NCBI RefSeq assembly: GCF_016924755.1
Contig: NZ_JAFFJX010000010.1
Coordinates: 62,001-126,000, forward strand
Source: Longitalea arenae
GTDB taxonomy: Bacteria; Bacteroidota; Bacteroidia; Chitinophagales; Chitinophagaceae
Direction: 5' to 3'
DNA length: 64,000 bases
The position numbers and the translations under genes were made by a program. This document shows, one piece after another, positions 1-6,559 of the stretch (position 1 is its first letter; each line of letters opens with the position of its first letter). The notes beneath the pieces were generated by a model. It was given only the letters and a program-made list of their open reading frames with translations. It did no database searches and had not been told where the DNA came from.

Positions 1-169
1 GGTTGACAAGAACAGCAAGACCATCTACAGCACGCGCATTCTCGATAAATCAGGCGCCGTAATGGTATATACCGTAAATACCATGAATGGTACTGCCAAC
101 CTGCCCGATAATCTCTTTGTATTTGATAAAAGCAAATACCCGGGGGTAGAGGTCATTGATTTAAGATAG
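1..169 (+). CDS. LolA-like outer-membrane lipoprotein carrier, C-terminal end (partial)
   Basis: An open frame enters from the left edge (first full codon at base 2) and ends at TAG 167-169, giving about 55 residues. The tail ends FDKSKYPGVEVIDLR, which resembles the last beta-strand of Bacteroidota LolA-like periplasmic chaperones that carry lipoproteins to the outer membrane. Only the extreme C-terminus is present, so the call rests on this short match from memory. The start, signal peptide and upstream neighbours lie outside the window. Confidence 0.6.
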   Translation, partial: VDKNSKTIYSTRILDKSGAVMVYTVNTMNGTANLPDNLFVFDKSKYPGVEVIDLR

Positions 170-197
170 AAACTGATAGCGATACTGCTTACGGTTT

Positions 198-336
198 AAT
201 TTATAAGTTACAGGTTACAGGTTCCAGGTTACAAGGGTATAACACCCTGCAACTTGCAACTTGTAACCTGTAACGTTTAACGCAGATTTCAGGTTCAGGT
301 TACAAGGGTCAAAGCTCCGCAACCTGAAACTTGTAA
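198..336. repeat. Degenerate GTTACAG heptad array, two inverted units
   Basis: Left arms are made of heptads such as GTTACAG, GTTCCAG and GTTACAA. Right arms carry the complement (CAACTTGTAACCTGTAAC type words). There are two successive left-loop-right units, about 203-279 and 288-336, starting some 30 bases after the LolA-like stop codon. The arms can form long imperfect hairpins. The same word family recurs at 34.06, 40.08, 41.52, 47.0 and 55.14 kb. Confidence 0.85.
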
Positions 337-356
337 CACTTTACACCAATCCTTAT

Positions 357-512
357 TACAGGAACTGTATTTCATTATCAAATTATCGAATTATCACATT
401 ATCACATTAGCTACAGGAACCGTATTGCATTATCAAATTATCGAATTATCACATTAGCTACAGGAACTGTATTTCATTATCACATTATCGAATTATCACA
501 TTATCACATTAT
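357..512. repeat. Three tandem copies of a 47-55 bp unit containing ATTATCAC octads
   Basis: Copies lie at 357-411, 412-458 and 459-512. Each begins TACAGGAAC(T/C)GTATT and continues with octads of the type ATTATCAA, ATTATCGA and ATTATCAC. The middle copy is 8 bp shorter because it lacks one ATTATCAC octad, so copies differ by whole octads. The last copy runs into the ubiX stop codon (509-511). Confidence 0.9.
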
Positions 513-1069
513 TTTCCGCCCCACCGGTATGTCGTGATATCCAGTCCGGCAAGATCGAGCACCCGGTCGGTAACGGTGGCCACAGCTTCTTCGATGGTTT
601 GCGGGCGGCTATAAAAGGAAGGAGTAGCAGGGCAGATGATGCCACCGGCCAGGGTAAGGGTCTCCATATTCCGGATATGCACCAGGTTATAGGGCGTATC
701 GCGTACAACGCAAATGAGCCTGCGCCTTTCTTTCAGCACCACATCGGCAGCCCGGGAAATGAGGTCGCTCGAAACGCCGGATGCAATGCGGCCCAGGGTG
801 CCCATCGAGCAGGGGGCGATGATCATGGTATTATACCTGCCCGAACCGGAGGCAAAAGGCGCGGTGAAATCTTTGGTCGTATAAAAAGAAACGGGGTATT
901 GGGTGTAGTTGCTATTACCAAGTTCGGTTTCCCAAACCTGTTTGGCATTGTCGGTCATTACCACGGCAAGATCCTGCCATTGTTCTTTAATGGTGAGCAG
1001 TTTTTCTATCAGTAAACGGGCATAGATACTGCCACTGGCGCCGGTAATGGCCAACACTATTTTATGCAT
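509..1069 (-). CDS. ubiX: Flavin prenyltransferase UbiX
   Basis: The 186-residue product matches the UbiX/Pad1 family in length and motifs: an N-terminal nucleotide-binding loop with GASGSIYA (residues 10-17), IIAPCSMGTLGRIASGVSSD (about 83-102) and a KERRRLICVVRDTPYN stretch (about 113-128). The family transfers dimethylallyl from DMAP to reduced FMN to make prenylated FMN for UbiD-type decarboxylases. No UbiD partner is visible here. The gene is monocistronic in appearance: it is divergent from the thioredoxin gene at 1109, and its stop codon abuts an octad repeat array. A TATTTTTG -7 element (1098-1105, minus strand) lies about 28 bases upstream of the ATG. Confidence 0.93.
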   Translation of the reverse strand: MHKIVLAITGASGSIYARLLIEKLLTIKEQWQDLAVVMTDNAKQVWETELGNSNYTQYPVSFYTTKDFTAPFASGSGRYNTMIIAPCSMGTLGRIASGVSSDLISRAADVVLKERRRLICVVRDTPYNLVHIRNMETLTLAGGIICPATPSFYSRPQTIEEAVATVTDRVLDLAGLDITTYRWGGK

Positions 1070-1097
1070 GGAAAAGACTTACATTTATGATGTTAAA

Positions 1098-1105
1098 CAA
1101 AAATA
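1098..1105 (-). promoter_or_regulatory. Candidate -7 element TATTTTTG for ubiX
   Basis: The minus strand reads TATTTTTG, a fit to the Bacteroidota TAnnTTTG -7 consensus. No convincing TTTG -33 element is seen at the expected spacing. Confidence 0.4.
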
Positions 1106-1108
1106 CAG

Positions 1109-1678
1109 ATGCAAACATTGAAAATGTCGGTTTTGTTTTGCTGGTTAGCTGTTTTTTCATGTGCCGAAAAGCCGGCCATCAAGGCTGATGAGGGGAACCT
1201 GACAGGGCGCGGAAAGGAACTGAGCGCAGAAAAACTGCAGTGGATGACGCTGGATGATGTGGCCAATGGTTTGAAAAAAGAAAAGCGGCCTGTGCTGATC
1301 GATCTGTATACCGACTGGTGTGGCTGGTGTAAGACCATGGATAGGAAAACCTATGCGAATAAAGAGGTGAGCAGTTACGTGCAGGAAAAATTCTATCCGG
1401 TAAAATTCGATGCCGAAGGGCGCAAAAGCATTCAATGGAATGGCAAGACCTATCATTTCAATCCAGGACATAAAACCCATGATTTTGCCATCTACCTCAC
1501 CAATGGCCAACTCTCATATCCTACTACCGTGATCATTCCGGTAAATGGTGAACCCCAGGCCATACCCGGTTACCTGGCGCCCAATGAGTTTGAGCTCATC
1601 GCTAAATATTTCGGGGAAGGAAAGTATGGAAAAGTATCTTTTGATGACTATCAGCGGAGTTTCAAATCAAGCTGGTAA
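1109..1678 (+). CDS. Thioredoxin-family lipoprotein (WCGWC)
   Basis: This 189-residue protein has a hydrophobic start followed by FSC at residues 16-18, a possible lipobox that would tether it to a membrane. A thioredoxin-like domain follows, with LIDLYTDWCGWCKTMDRKTY; the CxxC pair is C71/C74. This WCxWC active site is typical of thiol-disulfide proteins related to the DsbD C-terminal domain and DUF255-like thioredoxins of Bacteroidota. A likely role is disulfide reduction in the periplasm, but the partner is unknown. An alternative ATG six codons in (1124) would still leave a signal sequence. No operon partner follows; the next 770 bases are non-coding. Confidence 0.8.
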   Translation: MQTLKMSVLFCWLAVFSCAEKPAIKADEGNLTGRGKELSAEKLQWMTLDDVANGLKKEKRPVLIDLYTDWCGWCKTMDRKTYANKEVSSYVQEKFYPVKFDAEGRKSIQWNGKTYHFNPGHKTHDFAIYLTNGQLSYPTTVIIPVNGEPQAIPGYLAPNEFELIAKYFGEGKYGKVSFDDYQRSFKSSW

Positions 1679-1985
1679 AGAAACTATGAGGAATAAATGT
1701 AATAGGTGAAAGTGTGAGGGCGCTCATTCTTCTTTCCCGCGTTCAAGATCGTGGCGGGTAATGGAACCTGCCATGTAATATATAAAACGAAGAATCGCTA
1801 TCTGTTTTATAATCAATTTGTAAACATGTGTTCTGTTTAAAATGTCTGACTGTTGTCGCCTGCTGGCAGGCGGGTAGATCACTTTATTAAATGAAAGAAT
1901 ATAAATAAATAATATGTCAGTGCAAACGGTTGCGTAGGTTATCCAGATTGGAAAAGGACTCAATTATTTAGTTTATTTTTGTGTT

Positions 1986-2139
1986 GATTTAGATCAACTA
2001 AGAAGCTTAGAAGCAAATTTTCCGAATAAGAGGACCTATACTTTGAGATATTCATACTATATTTGAATTTTCATAGGATAAGGTTTAATGGTTAATGGTA
2101 TTTGATTAGTGCAGCCTCCCCTCCGGGAGGCTATTTTTT
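1986..2139 (+). ncRNA. Candidate small RNA ending in an intrinsic terminator
   Basis: A TATTTTTG element at 1974-1981 could start a transcript near 1986. A terminator hairpin with a T run ends it at about 2139, giving about 150 nt. Close to the predicted 5' end is GTTGAT-TTAG-ATCAAC, a perfect 6-bp hairpin. No ORF of note lies inside. The upstream protein gene ends 435 bases before the terminator, so the terminator is better explained by a separate transcript. No known RNA family was recognised. Confidence 0.3.
2113..2139 (+). terminator. Intrinsic terminator
   Basis: AGCCTCCC (2113-2120), 4-nt loop, GGGAGGCT (2125-2132), then a run of six T after one A. Confidence 0.8.
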
Positions 2140-2398
2140 GCGCCAACCGCACCTGCGCGGCCGAATGGCCGCTTTCATTCATTTCCCGCCTCTTTATTTT
2201 CTCATTCTCCCTTTTAACAGAGGTTCTTCAGGCTGGTATAAGCTCGGGGCCGTATTGGCTTCTGGTTATCTTCGCCCATATCCCGAATATATTCCGTAGA
2301 TATTCCGTACATGTCCCGTATATAAGCCCATCCTTTAAAGGAACGGGACATCTACGAGATAACTGTGAAACCATGATGTGACAAGGAGGAGAAATATG

Positions 2399-2436
2399 CG
2401 AAGCAAACCAAAAGCAAACCCGAAGCAAACCCGGAG
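2399..2436. repeat. 11-bp tandem repeat (CGAAGCAAACC)
   Basis: Three consecutive 11-mers (2399-2409, 2410-2420, 2421-2431) differ by one or two bases, and a fourth is partial. They lie just downstream of the small exported protein gene on the minus strand. Confidence 0.75.
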
Positions 2437-2451
2437 CTGATGTTCATGTGG

Positions 2452-2898
2452 CTAGCGGAATGACTTAATATTGGTGATGGCGAGGTTGGTAAAATCAATT
2501 TCCATATCAGGCAGGTAAGTGCCGGGCACATACTCGTCTGTTCCTTTGAGTTTATACCTGAGCTGGTTGCTATGCCTTTTGCTGATGAACATGAGGTCGT
2601 TGAACTTATCGGTGTAAAAACCCAGGCAATAGATGGTGATGTAATATTTGCCTTCGGGCACCCGGGGAATAGTGAATTGATTATTTGTGGGGTAGTAGAT
2701 ATTGCGTACAATGCCGGCGCCGGTATGGTCAAAACGGTCGAAGATCACCAATACAGAGTCGACCCGCGGACTGGAAGGGTTCCGGGGATGCAGACGAATC
2801 AATACGTTCACACTGTCAGGTAGTCTTTTTCTTTGTGCATTGGCGGTTTTCACTGTCAGCAGCGAAACCAGCATGGTCAGCACAATGACCGTTTTCAT
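2452..2898 (-). CDS. Small exported protein of unknown function
   Basis: The 148-residue protein starts MKTVIVLTMLVSLLTVKTANA followed by Q22, a clear Sec signal peptide with an AxA cleavage site. The mature part, with alternating beta-type segments such as DSVLVIFDRFD, QFTIPRVPEGKYYITIYCLGFY and NQLRYKLKG, resembles the carboxypeptidase-regulatory or prealbumin-like beta-sandwich fold seen in many Bacteroidota secreted proteins; that is a fold guess, not a family match. It appears to be transcribed alone. Confidence 0.7.
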   Translation of the reverse strand: MKTVIVLTMLVSLLTVKTANAQRKRLPDSVNVLIRLHPRNPSSPRVDSVLVIFDRFDHTGAGIVRNIYYPTNNQFTIPRVPEGKYYITIYCLGFYTDKFNDLMFISKRHSNQLRYKLKGTDEYVPGTYLPDMEIDFTNLAITNIKSFR

Positions 2899-3052
2899 AG
2901 TTATCGATATTAGGGTACCGGAATAAAATTCACTGCATGGTTAGTATTTTTGCTAGGGCGATTTACTATTTGAAATCATTGATCTCTAATAAGTATTAAC
3001 GCTTATCCGCTCAATTTCTTATCCGGAAAGCAGACTCTTTGACAGAATTAAT

Positions 3053-3088
3053 AAAAAAAATCCCGTCCGGGCCAGGCCATGACGGGAT
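3053..3088 (-). terminator. Intrinsic terminator of the alpha-oxoamine synthase gene
   Basis: On the minus strand, ATCCCGTC pairs with GACGGGAT and is followed by a run of T (plus-strand A run at 3053-3060). It lies about 65 bases after the stop codon at 3153. Confidence 0.88.
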
Positions 3089-3152
3089 CTTGATTGTAAT
3101 TCAATATGTTGACAGGCTTTTCAAACCAGCTGATCGTTTGAAAAGCGCGCAG

Positions 3153-4409
3153 TTAAGCTTCGGCCATATCAGGGATGGCAGACACTTTATAAGCGCCGGC
3201 GTCCAGCTTTTCTTTGGTGGCTGAGAACGCTTCCAGGGTTTTCTGGATATCCTCGTCCGTATGAACCGCAGTAGGTATTAACCGGTAAATGATGTGTCCT
3301 TTCGGAATAACCGGGTACACCACGATAGAGCAGAATATGCCATAGTTCTCGCGCAGGTCCATCACCATGGCGGTAGCTTCTTCAACGCCGCCTTTCATGT
3401 ACACCGGTGTAACCACAGAATCGGTCTTCCCGATATCGAAACCTCTTTCTTTCAGGCCTTTTTGGAGTTTGGTAGCCACATCCCACAGTTTTTTCTTTAA
3501 CTCGGGACGGGTCATCAGCAGTTCGAGGCGTTTGAGGTTACCGATTACCAATGGCATGGGTAAACTTTTCGCGAAGATCTGGCTGCGGATATTATAACGG
3601 ATATAGTCGATGATGGATTTGGGTCCGGCTATAAATGCACCGATAGAAGCCATGGATTTGGCGAAAGTGGAAAAATACAGGTCTATCTCATCCTGTACGC
3701 CTTGCTCTTCACCGGCGCCGGCGCCTGTTTTACCCAGGGTGCCGAAACCATGTGCATCATCAACCAGTAAACGGAATTCGTATTTCTTTTTAAGATCGGC
3801 TATTTCTTTCAGTTTGCCCTGATCGCCTGCCATACCAAATACCCCCTCGGTGATCACGAGGATACCGCCGGCTTTTTGTTTTTCGATCAGTGCGGTTGCG
3901 CGTTGCAATTGCTTTTCCAGGTCTTCCAGGTCGTTATGCTTGAATACATAACGGTGACCGGGGTGTAAACGAACGCCATCAATGATACAGGCATGGCTTT
4001 CGGCGTCGTAAACAATAATGTCGTGCCTTCCGCACAACACATCAATCAGGCTTACCATACCCTGGTAACCAAAATTCAACAATATGGCATCTTCTTTACC
4101 CTCAAATTCGGCCAGCTTTTTTTCCAGTAACTCGTGGTTATTTGAATTACCACTCATCATGCGGGCGCCCATCGGCAATGCCAGTCCGTACTGAGCAGCA
4201 CCATCTGCATCCGCCTTCCGTATTTCAGGATGGTTGGCTAAACCCAGATAATTATTCAAACTCCATACGATCATTTCCTTTCCCCTGAACTTCATTCTGC
4301 TCCCGATCTCGCCCTCTAGTTTAGGAAACGCAAAATAACCATGAGCTCTTTCACGATGTTGACCTATTGGACCGGCATTCTTTAGTAATCTTTCAAAAAT
4401 ATCTGCCAT
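3153..4409 (-). CDS. Alpha-oxoamine synthase family PLP enzyme (serine palmitoyltransferase / KBL / BioF-like)
   Basis: The 418-residue fold-type I PLP enzyme has the alpha-oxoamine synthase landmarks: NNYLGLANHPE (52-62), the ring-stacking His in DAESHACIIDG (H139), LLVDDAHGFGTLG (215-226) and the PLP lysine in STFAKSMASIGAF (K251). The family condenses an amino acid with an acyl-CoA. Members include serine palmitoyltransferase, 2-amino-3-ketobutyrate CoA ligase and AONS. Bacteroidota make sphingolipids, so a serine-palmitoyltransferase-like role is plausible, but the distinctive start (MADIFERLLKNAGP) and the lack of sphingolipid or biotin neighbours leave the substrate open. A TACCTTTG -7 element lies about 50 bases upstream of the ATG. 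Confidence 0.85.
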   Translation of the reverse strand: MADIFERLLKNAGPIGQHRERAHGYFAFPKLEGEIGSRMKFRGKEMIVWSLNNYLGLANHPEIRKADADGAAQYGLALPMGARMMSGNSNNHELLEKKLAEFEGKEDAILLNFGYQGMVSLIDVLCGRHDIIVYDAESHACIIDGVRLHPGHRYVFKHNDLEDLEKQLQRATALIEKQKAGGILVITEGVFGMAGDQGKLKEIADLKKKYEFRLLVDDAHGFGTLGKTGAGAGEEQGVQDEIDLYFSTFAKSMASIGAFIAGPKSIIDYIRYNIRSQIFAKSLPMPLVIGNLKRLELLMTRPELKKKLWDVATKLQKGLKERGFDIGKTDSVVTPVYMKGGVEEATAMVMDLRENYGIFCSIVVYPVIPKGHIIYRLIPTAVHTDEDIQKTLEAFSATKEKLDAGAYKVSAIPDMAEA

Positions 4410-4456
4410 AATATGGATTTTAATTAAACGGTTATTGCTGTTTTTGGCGAATGGCG

Positions 4457-4464
4457 CAAAGGTA
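4457..4464 (-). promoter_or_regulatory. Candidate -7 element TACCTTTG
   Basis: The minus strand reads TACCTTTG, an exact TAnnTTTG match, 47 bases upstream of the oxoamine synthase start. The -33 element is not clear. Confidence 0.5.
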
Positions 4465-4719
4465 GCGCTTTTAATGGTTTATTGCCTGTCCGGCACAACA
4501 AACGTTCAGCCGGGGCCTTCAACAGGTTGTTTAATGGCTGACCGAAAGAACGATCTTGCTCTTAGCATGGATAAACGGATAAAGCAGATGATTATTGAAT
4601 TTGCTATAACAATTGTGTAAATAAAGGGGCCGATGAAACAATTTCGATATGAGGTTATTAAACAAACGATTGTGTAGTTGATTTTATAAAATTTTAATGT
4701 TCCGGTTTAGGCAGCCGGT

Positions 4720-4727
4720 TATCTTTG
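4720..4727 (+). promoter_or_regulatory. Candidate -7 element TATCTTTG for the alkaline phosphatase gene
   Basis: An exact TAnnTTTG match ends 17 bases before the ATG at 4744, so the 5' UTR would be only about 10 nt. It also fixes the start codon. Confidence 0.55.
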
Positions 4728-4743
4728 CCAAAATTAATTTTTA

Positions 4744-6396
4744 ATGCGCCTTCTTTTAGCAACGATCTGTTTATTGCTGTTTTGTTTAATAGCGCCCGCT
4801 CAAACCAAAACCAGCCCAGCCACACCCACATCGGTTAGCCGCCCTAAATTGGTAGTAGGTATCGTAATTGACCAAATGCGATGGGATTATCTTTATCGCT
4901 ATTACGACCGTTATGCTGCTGACGGGGGCTTTAAACGCTTATTGAACCAGGGCTTTTCCTGCGAGAACACCCTCATCCCATATGTACCCACGATCACTGC
5001 CTGCGGCCACACCTGCATTTATACCGGCAGTGTACCTGCCATACACGGTATCATCGGCAATGGCTGGTACGATCCGCAAAGGAAACGCAGTGTTTATTGT
5101 ACCGAAGATTCATCGGTAACAACAGTAGGAGCCGCTGCCGGCGCACCCGGCGCTATGAGTCCGCGCAATATGTTCGTTACCACCATTGGCGATGAACTGA
5201 AACTGGCCACGAATTTCCGCAGCAAAGTGATCGGTGTAGCCGTAAAAGACCGCGGTGGTATTCTGCCGGCCGGTCATTCAGCCGACGCTGCTTACTGGTA
5301 CGATTCGCGGAATGGCAACTGGATAACGTCTACCTACTACATGAACGAACTGCCCAAATGGGTGCAGGACTTCAATGCCCGCAAACTGGTTGATAAATAC
5401 TATGCGATGGGATGGAATACCCTGTATCCCATTAACACCTACCTGCAAAGTACGGCCGATGAAAAGCCGTATGAAGGTAAACCACTGGGCGCCGATCAGA
5501 AAGGCTTCCCTTATGATTTAACCAAGTTTACGAATACTAACTATGGTGCAGTGTGCAGCACGCCCTACGGTAATTCCATGACCATTGAAATGGCCAAAGA
5601 AGCCCTGGTGAATGAAAAACTGGGGGCCGACAATTTCACCGATCTGCTGGCTGTGAGCTTTTCTTCGCCCGATTATATTGGCCATGCATTTGGTCCGAAT
5701 TCCGTTGAACAGGAAGATGATTATCTGCGCCTGGATAAAGAACTCGGCGGCTTTTTCAATTTCCTGGATGCAAAGGTGGGCAAAGGACAATACCTGGTCT
5801 TTTTATCGGCCGACCATGCGGTAGCCCATGTGCCCGGTTTTATGAAAGAACATAAACTGCCTGGTGGTTCCGCGCCTGCCGGCCGCTGGCTGCAGGAACT
5901 GGGTAAAATATTATCGGCCAAATTTGGTAACGGAAAACTGATCATTGGCAATTACAATCACCAGCTTTATCTCGATCATAACCTGATCGATTCCCTGAAG
6001 CTCGATGAAGCGGCTATCAAGAAAACGATCGTGCAATACCTGGGCCGTCAGCCGGAAATTGCGCGGGTATTTGCCCTGGATAAATTGATGGAGGAACCGC
6101 TGACCGCCAAACAACGCGACATGGTGGCCAATGGTTATAACCAGCGCCTGAGCGGGGATATCGAAGTAATGCTGCAATCGAATTATATGGAAGGGGGCGC
6201 TACCGGTACTACCCACAGTGCCTGGAACCCATATGATTCGCATATCCCCTTATTGTTCTACGGCTGGCGTGTACCCGCCGGTAAAACCAACCGCGAAACC
6301 TATATGACGGATATTGCGCCTACTTTGGCCGCCATGCTGCGGATCCAAATGCCCAGTGGTAATGTGGGGGCGGTTATACCGGAGGTAGTGAAATAA
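4744..6396 (+). CDS. Alkaline phosphatase family protein (PafA-like)
   Basis: The 550-residue exported phosphatase has an N-terminal signal peptide (MRLLLATICLLLFCLIAPAQ), the metal-ligand motif VGIVIDQMRWDYL (D43), then NTLIPYVPTITACGHT. The nucleophilic Thr is probably T85 by comparison with the NPP/PafA superfamily. GIIGNGWYD (N106) and VKDRGGILPAGHSADAAYWYD supply the Asn and Lys/Arg phosphate contacts characteristic of PafA-type Thr-nucleophile enzymes, and ADHAVAHVPG and TGTTHSAWNPYDSHIPLLFYG give C-terminal metal ligands. These enzymes release phosphate from monoesters in the periplasm, often under low phosphate. The gene is transcribed alone, with its own promoter element and a terminator 25 bases after the stop. 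Confidence 0.9.
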   Translation: MRLLLATICLLLFCLIAPAQTKTSPATPTSVSRPKLVVGIVIDQMRWDYLYRYYDRYAADGGFKRLLNQGFSCENTLIPYVPTITACGHTCIYTGSVPAIHGIIGNGWYDPQRKRSVYCTEDSSVTTVGAAAGAPGAMSPRNMFVTTIGDELKLATNFRSKVIGVAVKDRGGILPAGHSADAAYWYDSRNGNWITSTYYMNELPKWVQDFNARKLVDKYYAMGWNTLYPINTYLQSTADEKPYEGKPLGADQKGFPYDLTKFTNTNYGAVCSTPYGNSMTIEMAKEALVNEKLGADNFTDLLAVSFSSPDYIGHAFGPNSVEQEDDYLRLDKELGGFFNFLDAKVGKGQYLVFLSADHAVAHVPGFMKEHKLPGGSAPAGRWLQELGKILSAKFGNGKLIIGNYNHQLYLDHNLIDSLKLDEAAIKKTIVQYLGRQPEIARVFALDKLMEEPLTAKQRDMVANGYNQRLSGDIEVMLQSNYMEGGATGTTHSAWNPYDSHIPLLFYGWRVPAGKTNRETYMTDIAPTLAAMLRIQMPSGNVGAVIPEVVK

Positions 6397-6420
6397 ACAT
6401 AGTTGAAAGTTAATATACTC

Positions 6421-6459
6421 AAGGTGAGGTTCTCGTCAAGGGAAACTCACCTTTTTTTA
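6421..6459 (+). terminator. Intrinsic terminator of the phosphatase gene
   Basis: AAGGTGAG (6421-6428) pairs with CTCACCTT about 20 bases downstream, followed by a T run. Confidence 0.85.
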
Positions 6460-6542
6460 TTGCCGGTTGCCCCTTTACAGATCTTATGGCAGGCTGCCGC
6501 CGCTTTTTTATCAACGGCGATCCGATATAAGCCCTGCGCCAA

Positions 6543-6550
6543 TATTTTTG
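6543..6550 (+). promoter_or_regulatory. Candidate -7 element TATTTTTG for the M16 peptidase gene
   Basis: An exact TAnnTTTG match whose last base is 10 nt before the ATG at 6560, implying a very short or absent 5' UTR. Confidence 0.5.
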
Positions 6551-6559
6551 TAATCCAAA

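Larger units (their letters stand above)
1679..2451. other. Gene-free interval with a candidate small RNA and short repeats
   Basis: No ORF with family-like content is seen on either strand. The interval holds a TATTTTTG promoter-like element (1974-1981), an intrinsic terminator (2113-2139), a stretch of short repeated words around 2270-2330 (TATTCCGTAGA / TATTCCGTACA / TGTCCCGTATA) and an 11-bp tandem repeat at 2399-2436. Confidence 0.6.

Noticed and set aside
357-512. Possible CRISPR array
   Set aside because: Units are adjacent with no unique spacers, no Cas genes are in the window, and copies differ by octads, so it is a tandem repeat.
1724-1963. 79-codon minus-strand ORF
   Set aside because: No family features, no promoter element, AT-rich intergenic composition.
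4435-4620. 61-codon plus-strand ORF in the divergent promoter region
   Set aside because: It overlaps the promoter of the oxoamine synthase gene and has no protein-like signature.
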